From NCBI GenBank assembly GCA_032718475.1, contig JAUCBJ010000513.1, positions 1 to 34,109 on the forward strand: a stretch of 34,109 nucleotides of DNA, in the 5' to 3' direction. The stretch is from Nemertoderma westbladi. Its lineage: Eukaryota; Xenacoelomorpha; Nemertodermatida; Nemertodermatidae. Position numbers and translations under genes: made by a program. Positions 19,926 to 31,300 of the stretch are shown one piece after another. The notes below the pieces were generated by a model that was not told the DNA's origin, did no database searches, and worked only from the letters and a program-made list of their open reading frames with translations. The stretch's first letter is position 1; every line of letters begins with the position of its first letter.

Positions 19926-20727
19926 GACAGGAGACTATAATTTATCTTCTGCCTCAAACCAAAATTAGTGTTAGAATGCAAATTCACTTCGTATACATTC
20001 CTCGTATGCAAATACTCGGAAATGCATAGGAGCGGGTTTGTGGTGATTTGTGTTGAGAATTTGTCTGGTGGGTATCAAAACAAAATTTTATTTTCATAAA
20101 ATGTTTGGAAAATTAAAAAATTTTAAAATTATATGTTGAACCCAAGACAATTCCAAACGCTGCATATAGACGCGTTCTAGAATTCGTCTATAGATGTACA
20201 GTAATTTGAAAGTCGTGAAGCCTGGAAAATAGTATCTAGACACCATGGTTACGGCTATATTAAGTAGGAGTGTAAATTGAGTTCAGTAACTTCCACAGAT
20301 TGGTGCCAACAGTACAACAACCAAGGTGCTAAAGGTTAGTAGCACCAGAGGCGTACACAGACCCCACTCAGTAGTTTGCAGTGGAGTGAGGTGTTCGATT
20401 ATCAAACCTGCGGGTTTGGTATAGTCGAACGCCATAACTATTATCCTTTCTAACTACTGTAGTCTACTACAAGTATTGGGGAGTAGCTTGGGCATCAAAA
20501 AGTGAGTCGGTCATGGCCAGTTTATCTCCGAAGTTTTTGTGCTATGCATGGGAATAGGTTAGAAGGTAGTTAGGAATGAGACGGGATCTAGAAACCTGAA
20601 CCTGAACTGCTGGAAGGCGGCCGGGTAGCTCGGGAAGTTCGTCCCTCCGCATCATCTAGCTGACTTACCCACAGTGTAATTAGTTACGTAACGGACCTAA
20701 TTGGGATAAATATATATACTTGGCAAT
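19926..20727 (+). other. Non-coding gap between pol and the extra gene, with splice-acceptor-like sites
   Basis: No ORF. Two good 3' splice-site candidates: TCCTTTCTAACTACTGTAG ending at about 20461 (with CTAAC branch-like word), and CTGACTTACCCACAG ending at 20674, 53 bases before the ATG at 20728. A CAAACCTGCGGGTTTG near-palindrome lies at 20403-20418. These acceptors could give a spliced mRNA for the downstream gene. Confidence 0.4.
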
Positions 20728-23700
20728 ATGGAAAAGGAGATTCGAGCACAACCGAGGAGAGGTTTCACCGCCAGAGAGGAAGCGGAACTACGGTTCGCCC
20801 GACCTGGGTGTAAAGATTCCAATGTTTACTACCATGGGAGATCGGTAATGGAGTTGAATGGGAAGTGTAACCCCACGTACGAGAAGGAGTTGAGGAGGGA
20901 ACGGATGCGAGCGTTGGGAGACCGCATGGAGGTTCTACGAAAGGAATATCGCACTCGTTATCCCTACGACTTTGCCCTTGATGTGTGCAACATTAGCGCC
21001 GGCCCTGATGAGGAAATCACCTGTCTATATCATATGAACATGTATTTACGGCACGATGAACCGCTACCTGCAGTCCGAGATCAATTCAACGGGATGCATC
21101 TTTACCGGAGGACCCGAGGCGAGGATCCTGAGACGCCAAAGGTTTTCAGTGTATACAAGTTGTTCTAAAAATGCGGCGAATGCATGAATAAGCAAGATGT
21201 AGCAATTCCCGATCGACTGAATGAGCAGAATCCTGAACCGATATTAACGTGATGTCAAGCTCATCAGTTTCTTAGATATAACGAGGGAGGTTACCCGATG
21301 AGCAACCCGATGATCAGTATCGACTGTAACAGAAAGAGACCTCCGAGACCCATTACGCCGACCGTTATGACTTTAGATCTGTATACGGAGATTAAACCCT
21401 GTTCGACACCCGCCTTGATAGAAACGGCGGCGGCCATTTCGCTTTACCGAGCCTATAAAGACCTAGAGGCGCGGCGCGAAGCGGCACGGGACTCAAGTAC
21501 CAAACCCGGGGGTTTGGAACTCTCGAGTCCCTGGACCACATTTACTTCGCCTCACCGAGGGAGAAAGCTCACGCCTGAGCATCAGGACGATATAGACACG
21601 TTGCAGCAGGAGGAGCGAGTGGCGAAAGCGAAGCAGTTATTCGAAGAGCATATAGCGGAGTACAACAAGACTGCGGATAGACATCAGGAGGAAACTAGGA
21701 GAGTGACTGGATTTGTTCCACAGGCTGTATCTCAACCCCGACTGGTGTATTATTCCGACGGCAACGGACCTGCAATATTGGTAGATCACCCGGAGTCGCG
21801 AGAAGCCATTCGATTCTTGCCGATGGTGACATTGTCGGATCATTGGAACGTTGACTGCTTACAGGAAGTTTTATGCGCGAAGTTCTTGCGTGACGTCCCG
21901 ATGCAAATAACGGATTATGATACGTTAGACAAGATCGGAGCTCCGGGGAAGGAGAGTAAGTTATTCGGTTGGTTGGACAAGTATATAAAGGAATGGGTCG
22001 CGGTGGCTACGTTCCCAGACGACCAGGAGGTATATCAGGTGTGGCTGAGGAGGAAGGGTTCCTATACCCAATATGATGACCATAAGGCTATCGAGCGCAT
22101 ATGGACCCCATCCGACGACATCCAGCGTCAATGGAGGAAGACGGAGGAATCCCTAGAGGATTGGCATGTAATGTTCTATGACAACGAGGGAGGGTCCCAC
22201 CAAGAGTGCCTAACTAGCAAGTGCATTCAAATTCGCGTGGCTGATGGCATGACTCACGTATTTATGCGCGTGAGGGCGGACTGAGAGAGACTGGAGCCCA
22301 TCATAACGACGCAATACCGGCGAGGGAAGGATCCTAGGGAGCAGATCTTGGAGGTATGTAGGCGAGGGGGTATGCATGGAGCGGAGCGTATCGACGCCAG
22401 GATGTTACCCAAGAAGGTTAGAGAGGCGATTCTTAACCAGGATTACGTAAAGGTGGGATCAGGAGTCCAAAGTGATTTGGAGAGCGACTTCAACGCCATG
22501 GCGGATTTGGAGGATCGATTGCCGAGACCGTTTGTCGACACCAAGCTATTATTGCTATGGGCACAGGATATTGGAATTTATAGGGAGTACCCAAACTCTG
22601 CTAAGACTGGTATGGGCTTTATAGCGCATTTGTTGTACAACTGGGACTTCAAGTTGAAGACGCAAAAGAAATATGAGAAGGCGTACGGTGAATATAACAC
22701 GCCGCCGCGAGCGGAGTTCAAATCCCACTTTAAGTGGCAAGCGTTAGTATTGGAACATCTGCGCGCCACCCCGTGCGTTGCTGCAATATTATTTGGTACT
22801 AGAGTCGAACACGGTAACTTGTTTAGTGGCAAATATCATTGCGCGAGTTCTGAAGCGTCATCCATTGGTGTTCGGAGGAGATCAATACGTTCGTTCGAAA
22901 GGAGGAATCCAATCTGACGTGATGAAGCGTTTCTTAACCCCGTTCTTCAACCAATCGCTACAAAACACGTCGAAGGTTTGCCGTTGGTGAAACGAGACTG
23001 ACCATTCATTCCATACGTGCACCGTCTTCATTTCTCAGTGTGGATATTGTGGGGTAAAGGGACACCGTAGTGCAAAGTGTCAACTGTGTGATGATTCCTT
23101 CCAGAATCATAGCGCCGAACCTCCTTCGGGGGATGTTAGACAAGTGGGAGGGTGTGGCTGACTACCACATCCAGGCGCAAATGCGGTGGTTGTCGTTTAA
23201 AGCAGGATACAGGTTCTGGGCGGTAGATCCATCACACGTTGCCTACAAACCGTATTTGCAATCCCTACCACAATACCAGGAGCTAATACTGACTGCTCAA
23301 GACCTTCCGCAGAATACAGGAGTTATAGTCGTTAGATCATATTTTCGACAGTTAAACATGGACAATAAGTATACCTGGAATTTCGTTGCTATTTGCGACA
23401 GAATAACCAGAGGTTTATTTTCAGAGACGAGAAAGGTGCGCGAGGAGACTGGAGGATGGCGGCTATACAATACCGCAACGAATTCTTGTTGACTCACATA
23501 CGGGTGGGGTCATTGACCGCCGAACGGGTGGAGGTGCAACGAACCGCGGCGCCCACAGCGACAACAGCCGGAGCTCACAGCTCGCAGCAAGTACCAGAAG
23601 GAGGAGTCCTAGACAAGCGTCAAGTTAAGGACGAGCAGTTTCACTCTATTATCGACACACAACGACTGCAACGGAAGGCACAAGGCGCGTCTGAAAGGGC

Positions 23701-23943
23701 GCGCTTGCAATTGCAGAAGGAGGAGTTGGCAGCAGAGGCGCCCGCAGGGACACGGCAAATGGGACGAGGCCGAGGGAGAAGCACCAGTCAAGAGATAGTC
23801 GGTGCTCAGGGAACGTCGTCGCCGGTTCCGGGAAGTGACGCCCCACGGACGCCGTCAACCGAGTCTACAAGAGGAAGATTAGTGTATCTGGGGAGGGGGC
23901 GAAAGAGAGGAACGAGCCCGAAGGACCCAGGAGCAAGCCGATA
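20728..23943 (+). pseudogene. Unrecognised zinc-knuckle protein in BEL 3' accessory position (copy A)
   Basis: About 1,070 codons of one broken gene. Frame 1 runs from the ATG at 20728 through TAA 21166, TGA 21250 and TGA 22282 to about 22815; frame 2 continues past TGA 22988 to about 23120; frame 3 to about 23450; then frame 2 to TAA at 23941. Visible parts are a charged N-terminus, LYHMNMYLRHDEPLP, a CGEC pair (21172-21183), a long mixed domain with FYDNEGG and THVFMRV, RPFVDTKL, HPLVFGG, RFLTPF, one CCHC knuckle (C 23039, C 23048, H 23063, C 23078), and a C-terminal Gln/Arg/Gly-rich basic tail. No signal peptide or membrane segment, so it is not an envelope protein. It aligns end to end with the minus-strand gene at 28327-32388, but lacks roughly 150 residues before the knuckle. 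Function unknown; nucleic-acid binding is likely from the knuckle and tail. Confidence 0.75.
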
Positions 23944-24089
23944 ATGCGATAATATCATGGAGCGACAGACTCTAGACATATACATCATCATCACTCTGAT
24001 GTATATCGTAGGTTTTGATAAAACAATCGACTGGACTCGTATACACTAGTCGTATTCATATATTCTAGAATTTTAGCGAATATTAGCAG

Positions 24090-24117
24090 AGAGAGGCGAA
24101 GGAGGTGACTGGGGAGA
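24090..24117 (+). other. Polypurine tract before 3' LTR
   Basis: GAGAGAGGCGAAGGAGGTGA and the following bases up to GGGGAGA are almost all purines and lie about 60-90 bp upstream of the LTR start. Polypurine tracts normally abut the LTR, so either the LTR starts earlier than I placed it or this tract is only a candidate. Confidence 0.35.
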
Positions 24118-24177
24118 CAAACCCGCGGGTTTGGCTTACTCCTTTCACCTGCCCTAGCCAGGCGGCTGGCTGGTGGC

Positions 24178-25336
24178 TGCGGCGGGCTTCCCACCGCACC
24201 GGTGGGAAGCGACGAAGGGATTCAAAATGGGCAACGTTGGCGGGGGGTCACCGTTGCGGTCGGGAGGTAGTCAGTGGGGACTGAAGACCTGTCGCCGGTA
24301 CAGTGTTAGGGGGCTGACGATCCAGATTTTGTCTCTATTTGTAGTGTTAGGGGGCAGGACTTGGGTTAGTTAAGAAGCCTATATGTAGCTGGGGGAGGCC
24401 TTCGTGTTCTACACTGCTAACTGCTAATTGTAAATTGTTAATTGCATACTATACTGGTATACTGATACGCTACTGTGTGGCTTTAGTGCACTAGCTGACT
24501 GGTAGTCAACGCAGTACCGTACTACTAGCTGATTGCTACGCTAATTTGTGTGTTGCTAAAATGTGCCTGATTCTTGATTGTGAATGCTCAGATAGGCGCC
24601 TTTCCCTTGATTGATTTCTATTTCTTAGTTTAAGTTTAATAATTGCTGATTAGGTCAAAATAATACAGTATTTAGGCTGTTGCTAGTGTAACCCAGTATG
24701 TAATAAATTAGAATTGCGTATTCTGGAACATTTAGTAATTAGTACGCTGTTCCGTATTTATGACTGTAATTAATTAGCATTAAAATAAGAATTTGTACGC
24801 AGCATAGCGGAGAGTAGTTTAAGTAATTATTTAGAATACTGTAGACTATTAATGCTAGGCGGTTATTTGAAAATAGCGGGCAACAAGCTGATAGCAGCAT
24901 CCAGTATACAGTAGTAGGTTGTTGGCTTAAAGCCAGCCAAAGGCAAGGTTAGACCCTAAATACAGTACCACGATTGGTCCCGGTAGGTCATTAAGTTATT
25001 TAAACATTCTCACATTCATCAATTCTGTTAGTGAATTCCAGTATTTGCGATAAGTGAACACGCTGAGTGTACACCACCCCACACTCGTTTTAAGTAGCTT
25101 AGGGAGCCGATTCGGGTTTATTGTTTTGGTTATTCCCACGTGGTTCATAGATTAGAACAGTTAGCTCTCTGTCGAGCGATCGGTAGAGAAAGGAGCAAGC
25201 GATTTTGTAGGAGCTGTATAAAATTAGTAACACATATTAGCGGACGGCCAGGTTAGCGCCATCCAGCGGTGAGAAGTAATTTTGTGTTTAGCAGCAGTAC
25301 AGCAGTAATAACACGCTCCTGATCGCGCTTGTTTAA
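24178..25336 (+). repeat. 3' LTR copy
   Basis: It starts TGCGGCGGG and is colinear with 9539-10706 up to GATCGCGCTTGTTTAA, after which the sequences part. Substitutions over one 190-bp stretch number about eight. The next gene begins only 22 bp further on. Confidence 0.88.
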
Positions 25337-25358
25337 TAAAGTGGGAGAAGAAGAACTA

Positions 25359-27075
25359 ATGAGAAGACTTCGTGGCCATCCCCCATCAAGTCCCACAACT
25401 ATAAGGATCCTAAAGGATATCGATGAGGAATGTCAACGTAGATCGATTGTGGACCGGAAGCTAGAGTAAAATAAAGGTAAATTAAAACAACTACAGGATC
25501 AGGCAGAGGATGAACGCTTACAATGTGAATACGAAGCTGAGGAAGCGGAGGAACGAAAACGCGAACTGGATGCGGAGAAACGAAAACGCGAACTGGAAGC
25601 GGATAAACAAAAACGCGAACTGGAAGCGGAGAAACAAAAACGCGAACTGGAAGCGGAGAAACAAAAACGAGAACGGAAGCGGAGGAACAAAAACGCAAAC
25701 TGGAAATGGAGGAACGCAAAAAACAGTTTCAGGCGGAACAAAAAAGAAAGCAGAATGAGAGGGAGCAAGAGAGCATATTGAGAGAGATCGAATCAATAGA
25801 AAAACAACAGTCCGACTCCCAATCAAAGGAAAACAGGACCAAACTCGATTGCTATACCTCCTCCGACGAGTTCGATAAATTATCAGACAAATCTCGAAGT
25901 TCTAGAAGTGGACGACTTAGAACGGGCTGAACGTCATCGCCTCGCCTGCCAGAACTGCCACCCCAACACCCTGCTAACTCCGTTAAAAACACCAACGATC
26001 TTAGAACTGACTCCGACTCGGATTTTTTCAGACCAATGAACACCCCTCTTGCGGCGCCAAATATTGTTCCCTGTATATTAATAAACCCCTCTAAGACGAA
26101 TGTAACATCTGCGGCTATGGCGACCCAAACAAAATGTACACCAATTGGTATTACGACAACTACTGTAGAAAGTAACCCAACTGATAGTTTACAGCCCAAA
26201 ACTTCTACAGTATATAGGGATAGAATAGTTACGCCTACAGTAAGACCTAAGCAGGCGCGACCAATCCCAGTACTGGCAGACAGAATGTCCAGTACTGCCT
26301 TCGCCCACCCATTAAACACTCACACCCTGGTCTTAGTCTGTCCCCCATCATCGACTCCCGTGATGGACCATTATGCCGCCTCCAGGCTGGTCGTGTCTGT
26401 CGGCTCGGTTGAGTTGATGGGGGATGCGGGACCCATTGGGGCGAAAGAGAGAGTCGCCCGGGTGAATGAGGATTCCCTCTATAGGGAAAGAATAAATGAA
26501 TACTCATTAAATCTGCAAAAGTAAATAATAAAATAAAACAATTAAATAATATCGATTTTGAATTAAATCTATTAAATAAACAACGAGAGATAGTGAGTGA
26601 ACAAAATCAGCAAGCACTGGAAAAGCAGCAACAGCAGCGGCAACAACTACAGCAGCACTTAAAGCAGTTGCATGACAAAGCCGCTAACAGCGAGCAGATC
26701 CAATGTAGACGTTTGCAGGAGCTGCGAGGTGAATCTGTACAAGCCGCCAAGGTTCTAGAGGAGCTACAACAAAAGCTGGCTAATTCTCAAGACCTCCTAG
26801 CCTCAAACAACGCTGCCATGATGAGGAACCCGGACTCTCCTGAATATCAGATCCTAAAGAGAGCCTCTAATATAAACGGCGTTGAAGCTGAAAATATGTC
26901 ACGCTCTCCTATCTCACCCAATGTTAGAAACCCTGAGTACAACACAAGTACACAAAATGACACACAAAATATTAACAACCATTATAGACCCCCCCCCCCC
27001 CCCCCCCTCCAGACTGATGTAGGCCCATGTGATAACTCTACATATGTTTGCGCTTTTAGACCTTTAGCAGTTTAA
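25359..27075 (+). pseudogene. Coiled-coil, Gln-rich gag-like gene next to the 3' LTR
   Basis: The ATG at 25359 opens a frame that crosses TAA at 25467 and enters six near-identical charged repeats (units such as KRELEAEKQ, period 30 bases, about 25550-25690). One base appears lost near 25673, and the frame continues to 25930, where a TGA interrupts it. It runs on in the same frame to 26524, shifts, and continues through a Gln-rich helical region (about 26540-26800) to TAA at 27073, with a run of 19 C (26989-27007) encoding a proline stretch. AATAAA follows at 27141. The charged coiled coil resembles the one in the BEL Gag at about 12690-13180, so I read it as Gag of a related element whose pol is missing. 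No zinc knuckle or DUF1759-like region was seen, so a host gene remains possible. Confidence 0.45.
26989..27007 (+). repeat. Run of 19 cytosines
   Basis: A homopolymer C tract inside the gag-like frame, coding for proline. Its length may be misassembled, and it can form unusual DNA structures. Confidence 0.95.
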
Positions 27076-27140
27076 CCCGCTAATTTTAGGTGTCTTTTAG
27101 TTTGTAAATCGACTTTAGCCTATGACTAGTATTTGATACA

Positions 27141-27146
27141 AATAAA
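27141..27146 (+). terminator. Poly(A) signal AATAAA
   Basis: AATAAA lies 66 bases after the stop codon of the gag-like gene, a suitable distance for its 3' end. Confidence 0.5.
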
Positions 27147-27149
27147 CAC

Positions 27150-28082
27150 TACATTAGCCAAAGCCAGCCTATGCGCGACCATTCACCCGCTGGATTTACC
27201 CGGGAGACTGGATTTGGAAGCTCTGACCTTATTGCGGTGTAGGCCTACTGTACTATTCGATTGATCGGTAATATATATAATCTCTGACAAATATTATTCA
27301 CTTTCGGGAAATACTAACAGTTCCTTTAGGACGTGGCGCTCTAAATATGTAAACAGAGTTATGACTTATACTAAACACAACGGGATGGCTTATGATTCAC
27401 ATATAAGGCGCATTCTTTAGGAGATGCTTTGTTATCAGTCACACTCATGCCCACCACCGCACAATACTGCCCACTGATCTGCCGACCGTCACTGAATTTG
27501 ATCATACATAAAGAGAATAACAACTGACACCTGTAGTGCCTATGAAATAGCATTAGATTCACTCCAAAACCAATATAATGTAAGTCGAAATTGCTATATG
27601 TAACCGGTCTCTTACCTTCAGTATATCAAGAAGATGGGGGTTTTATGATTATTTATCGATATTATCCAAATATAACATTATTCCATCAACTGATACAATT
27701 AATAACCGACAGTAAAATAGCAGTAAAATAAAGCGGTGAAAGGTATGCACAGTATGATATAGGCTGTTGTGAGTTGATATGACTTGTATGAGATTTGAGT
27801 TAAGTAAGATAACAGTTATACGTTTCTATATTCAAAGCCGTTCTAATGTTTGGCTAAAGTCTGAAACACAGAATAATTCCACAGCCGATGTTCTGGCATC
27901 AGGAAAAAAGGTAAACATAGACCATAATGTATTGCGCAATTTCCCGGAGGCTTCTGTGCAAATAAAATGAAAATCGCTCTGATTGGCTGAGCCGAACAAA
28001 GAAAGCTCCACGAGTACAGTAAATCAGCTGATAGATGTTGTAATCTGAACTACACTGTATTAAGAGTATTTTGACGCATTGC
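27150..28082. other. No gene seen; contains one CCAAT-box motif
   Basis: No supported ORF. CGCTCTGATTGGCT at 27974-27987 matches the promoter CCAAT segment at 1067-1080 over 14 bases. TGTAGGCCTACTG at about 27238 is a short palindrome. Otherwise AT-rich spacer. Confidence 0.4.
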
Positions 28083-28245
28083 GACATAAAATCGCTAGTT
28101 ATGTCTGCTAAAGCACACATACAGAAAAATGGCTTTTTATGTCCACTAAAACACCAGTACAGTAAAGAAATGGCTTTTTACGTACGCTAAAACACCTACA
28201 GAGTACTTTGCGGGGAAAATGACTAGCTATATCCGCAAAAGCTTT
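28083..28245. repeat. Four imperfect tandem copies of a unit of about 43 bp
   Basis: The pattern AATGGCTTTTTATGTCCACT followed by AAAACACC and a TACAGTA-like word recurs with substitutions at about 28088, 28127, 28169 and 28218. Copies are clearly diverged. Confidence 0.6.
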
Positions 28246-28326
28246 TACACCGCTCCCAGAAAATGGGATTTAATTCTATAAAATATAAAAAATCACAGTT
28301 TCTAAAATATAAAATATTCTAAACAG

Positions 28327-31300
28327 TTAGTCTTTTTTGCGCGGACGGCGTTTACGCAGTTTTTTGAGGCTAGCAAGAGTCCTTTTCTCTTTGGGGCGAG
28401 CCACTTTACTAGGAGGGCTATAACTTCTGGGTGAAGGGTGCAATACGATTGCATCAGAAGGTTTAGGATTACGGTCGGTGTATCCGCCGGTCGAGGTACC
28501 TGGTTGATCTATATCAACTTCAGTGGAGCGAGGTCTAACAGCCTTTAGAGTGTGTCTTAGGACCGCAGCTCCTACTGGTCCCTGACGAGTCGTCTGGACA
28601 ATAGTGGTAGGTGGACCGCGAGTGGTAAGAAACTTCCTCGGTTTAATGGTTCTTTCCAGCTCGCTTTCTCAGGCTCGATATTCGTAGGGCCGTCGATGTA
28701 CTTCCTGTAACTCAGGGTGCGAGTTGATGAACAAATCGCCATACTCGGGGTCTTGACGGACGGAATTAATCAAATTGTATGAATTAATATTGTTAGGATT
28801 GATGTTCCTGAGATATTTACGAACAAATTTGGTGGAAACACACTCACCTATACGCTTCATTAGTTCGTAACTCGGTGTGCGCGATTTTTGTTCAACAGAT
28901 GCGAATAGATAAGGATGGAACGCGTAAACTCCTTCGTAGGCTCGTCCAGGGTAATAGCGATGGCGTGACTCACAATGTAAATCCGCATTCGCTTCCCAAG
29001 CTCGGATGTAGCGCAGGGTAATCATCTCATCTAGGCTTTCCAGATCGCGGTTAAAAGGGCAATCAAAACTGGCATGTCCTTTAAGTTGACAATGATGGCA
29101 TTGAGTCATAAATTGGGGGCAGATTGCGAAAATATGCGAGTTATTGAGTCTGCAATACGCACAATAGATCTCCATCATCGGTTGTTCATGGAAATAGGAG
29201 CAGGGTATGTCTGAGTCCATAGGTGTGAAATGATCTCTCGAGGCGCATAATCGGCAACGTTTTCGAGAAACATAGTTGGCGTGCCGATAATCGTATGCGG
29301 TGAGACATTGTGGACCTTGATACCATTCCAAGACGTAGTCGTTATCGCTGCTCCTGGGCGCTGTGGGATGAATCTCCTCAGATTCTAAGCATATTGGTTC
29401 GTCTTCCAATTGCATAGCTGAGGTAGGAGCGGATGTCTCCGCAAGCAAACCCACTGTCTGAATTTCCACGACAGAATAACCCGTGGGTATTCGAGGTCTT
29501 TGTATAACAGATGAATGTAAGTTCTGTATACAAACGTCCTTGAAAAGGGCGAATCCCGCGCTGTCTAACTTCTCCGCAGCTGAGTCTCTTAGGCTGAGCT
29601 TAGTCAGAGCGCGGTCCTTGAACTGACTATCAACGTTACGGAACGGAGTCAGAAAGCGCCTGAAACATTCAAAGCGGATGAATTTATTGTGTTCATCTAG
29701 CTTGGCGAGTTTGGTTCCAAGTATTAAGGGATGGGCGCGTATGGTACGACTGCACACATCGGCTAGCCAACCGGCAATTGCGGCGTTTTCAAAGATCGTG
29801 TATATAGCTAAGGAGGGACGAAGTGGAATGCTCATAAAGCCATACACGGCGCCAGGTGCGGTCAATGGTCCATCAAAGTATAATCGAGAATAATGATCTC
29901 CATATACTTGTTGGTAGTTGATAGGATTTCCAACCTTGAAATTCCATCCATATTCTTGAAAGGCAAGATGTCCTATGGAGGTTCGTTGTACTTTAGTGAT
30001 GCCGCTGGGTGTATTTGCATACATAGTGCGGAAGAAACCTCAGCCTTCTGCCCAGGGAGCAATCAGCTGAGTATCGACAAAAGGGTATGGAATGTTCTCC
30101 ATTTTCCGAAAGTCGTTTTGGAGATCTCCATAAACAGCTGAGCCGATTTTAAGGATTCTTTCGTTAAATAACATCTCAAGCACGGGCTGGGGTAACATCG
30201 ATCCATCGATACCCATGGCCGGTTTGCGCTCGGTGTCGGTGACGTAACGCTGCGCGAGTTCGAATTGTCCATGTTTCTTTTGTATCTCGGTACGGGTCTC
30301 AAAAGAATAATCAATCACATCAGAACACGCTCGAGTAAATACGTGGGTAGAACCAGCTAGTCCTCGTATATGTATCATGCGCGTAGTTCCCAGTTCTCCA
30401 ACCGGAACGCTACCTTCGTTATCGTAAGTGACAATTCCATACATCTCGATAACATTAAGAGTCTCATTCCACTCTTTAGTGGCGTTTTCTAGAGTCATTC
30501 CCACTGGATGCCACAAGGTAGCGCTTTTGCTAGCATTAGGTAGATCTCTATACTTTAAGTATTGTGTAGTATATGTTTCCACATCTCCATATCGTTGTAT
30601 TCTTTCCTCCTCGAACAACACGTCGAGATTCCAGTGGACGTATTGTCTCTTTCTCTATTCTGGAAACATTATAGGGTTTTCGAAATGAGTTTACTTTCAC
30701 TAACTGATCCAAATATTTCTGTAGTTGTTCGAGTTCGACAAGATCGAGAGGATTTATTAGTGGTAGAAACTTCAGACTATGTGTAGGATCTTCAGGTTTT
30801 ACCATGTAATATTGCGTTAGATTGACATAATAAGGATGATCTTTAATCCCATAAAACGATTTCGGTAAAGGTCTAGCGTGTATGTTAACCTCGTGTACCA
30901 TACGACGGACAAGATCCGCTCTATTGTCCGGAGGTTCAACAAGTATACCATCGACACGAGCAGCCTCGATTGGCGGACTTTGCAACATGGGAGCGTCAGC
31001 GATAAGATTTTGAGATCTTAGGTTGATATCCACCGGTTGAGGCTGTGTCGTGGTGAAGAGTTTGTCTCCGAAATGGGGAACCATCAAAGGATGGATGATG
31101 GTTTTAGAATAGAGATCCGTCATAAGGATTTGAGCTTCTAGCTGGGCTAAAGCTGCTTATTCTCTCTCATCCATTTCTATGTGTTTCTCTTCGAGCTGAT
31201 TTTCCTCCGCTTGTTGTTGTAAACGCTCATCTAGAAACTCTTGTAGAGAATAGGTTCATCCACGTTCGATGTCTTCCTCGAGATTCTGGATTTCTTTATC

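Larger units (their letters stand above)
9539..25336 (+). mobile_element. Large BEL/Pao LTR retrotransposon with an extra 3' gene
   Basis: Two direct repeats of about 1.16 kb (9539-10706, 24178-25336) flank gag, protease, reverse transcriptase, RNase H and integrase in the BEL/Pao order. The Gag has the BEL-type CCHC plus CMECGRLHHKLLH pair. At about 15.8 kb it is well above the usual 6-9 kb for the class. The extra length comes from a long leader, an unusually long Gag and about 3.2 kb of additional coding sequence between pol and the 3' LTR. LTR copies differ at roughly 4% of sites by eye, and coding regions have several stops and frameshifts, so it is an old, inactive copy. The outer target duplication could not be found, and the 3' end of the right LTR may be truncated. 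Confidence 0.85.

Noticed and set aside
20728-23943. Envelope gene of the BEL element
   Set aside because: The position fits, but there is no signal peptide, fusion peptide or transmembrane helix, and it has a CCHC knuckle and a basic tail instead.
25399-25826. Minus-strand frames rich in FLRFQFAF-type repeats
   Set aside because: They are antisense shadows of the 30-base charged repeats in the gag-like gene.
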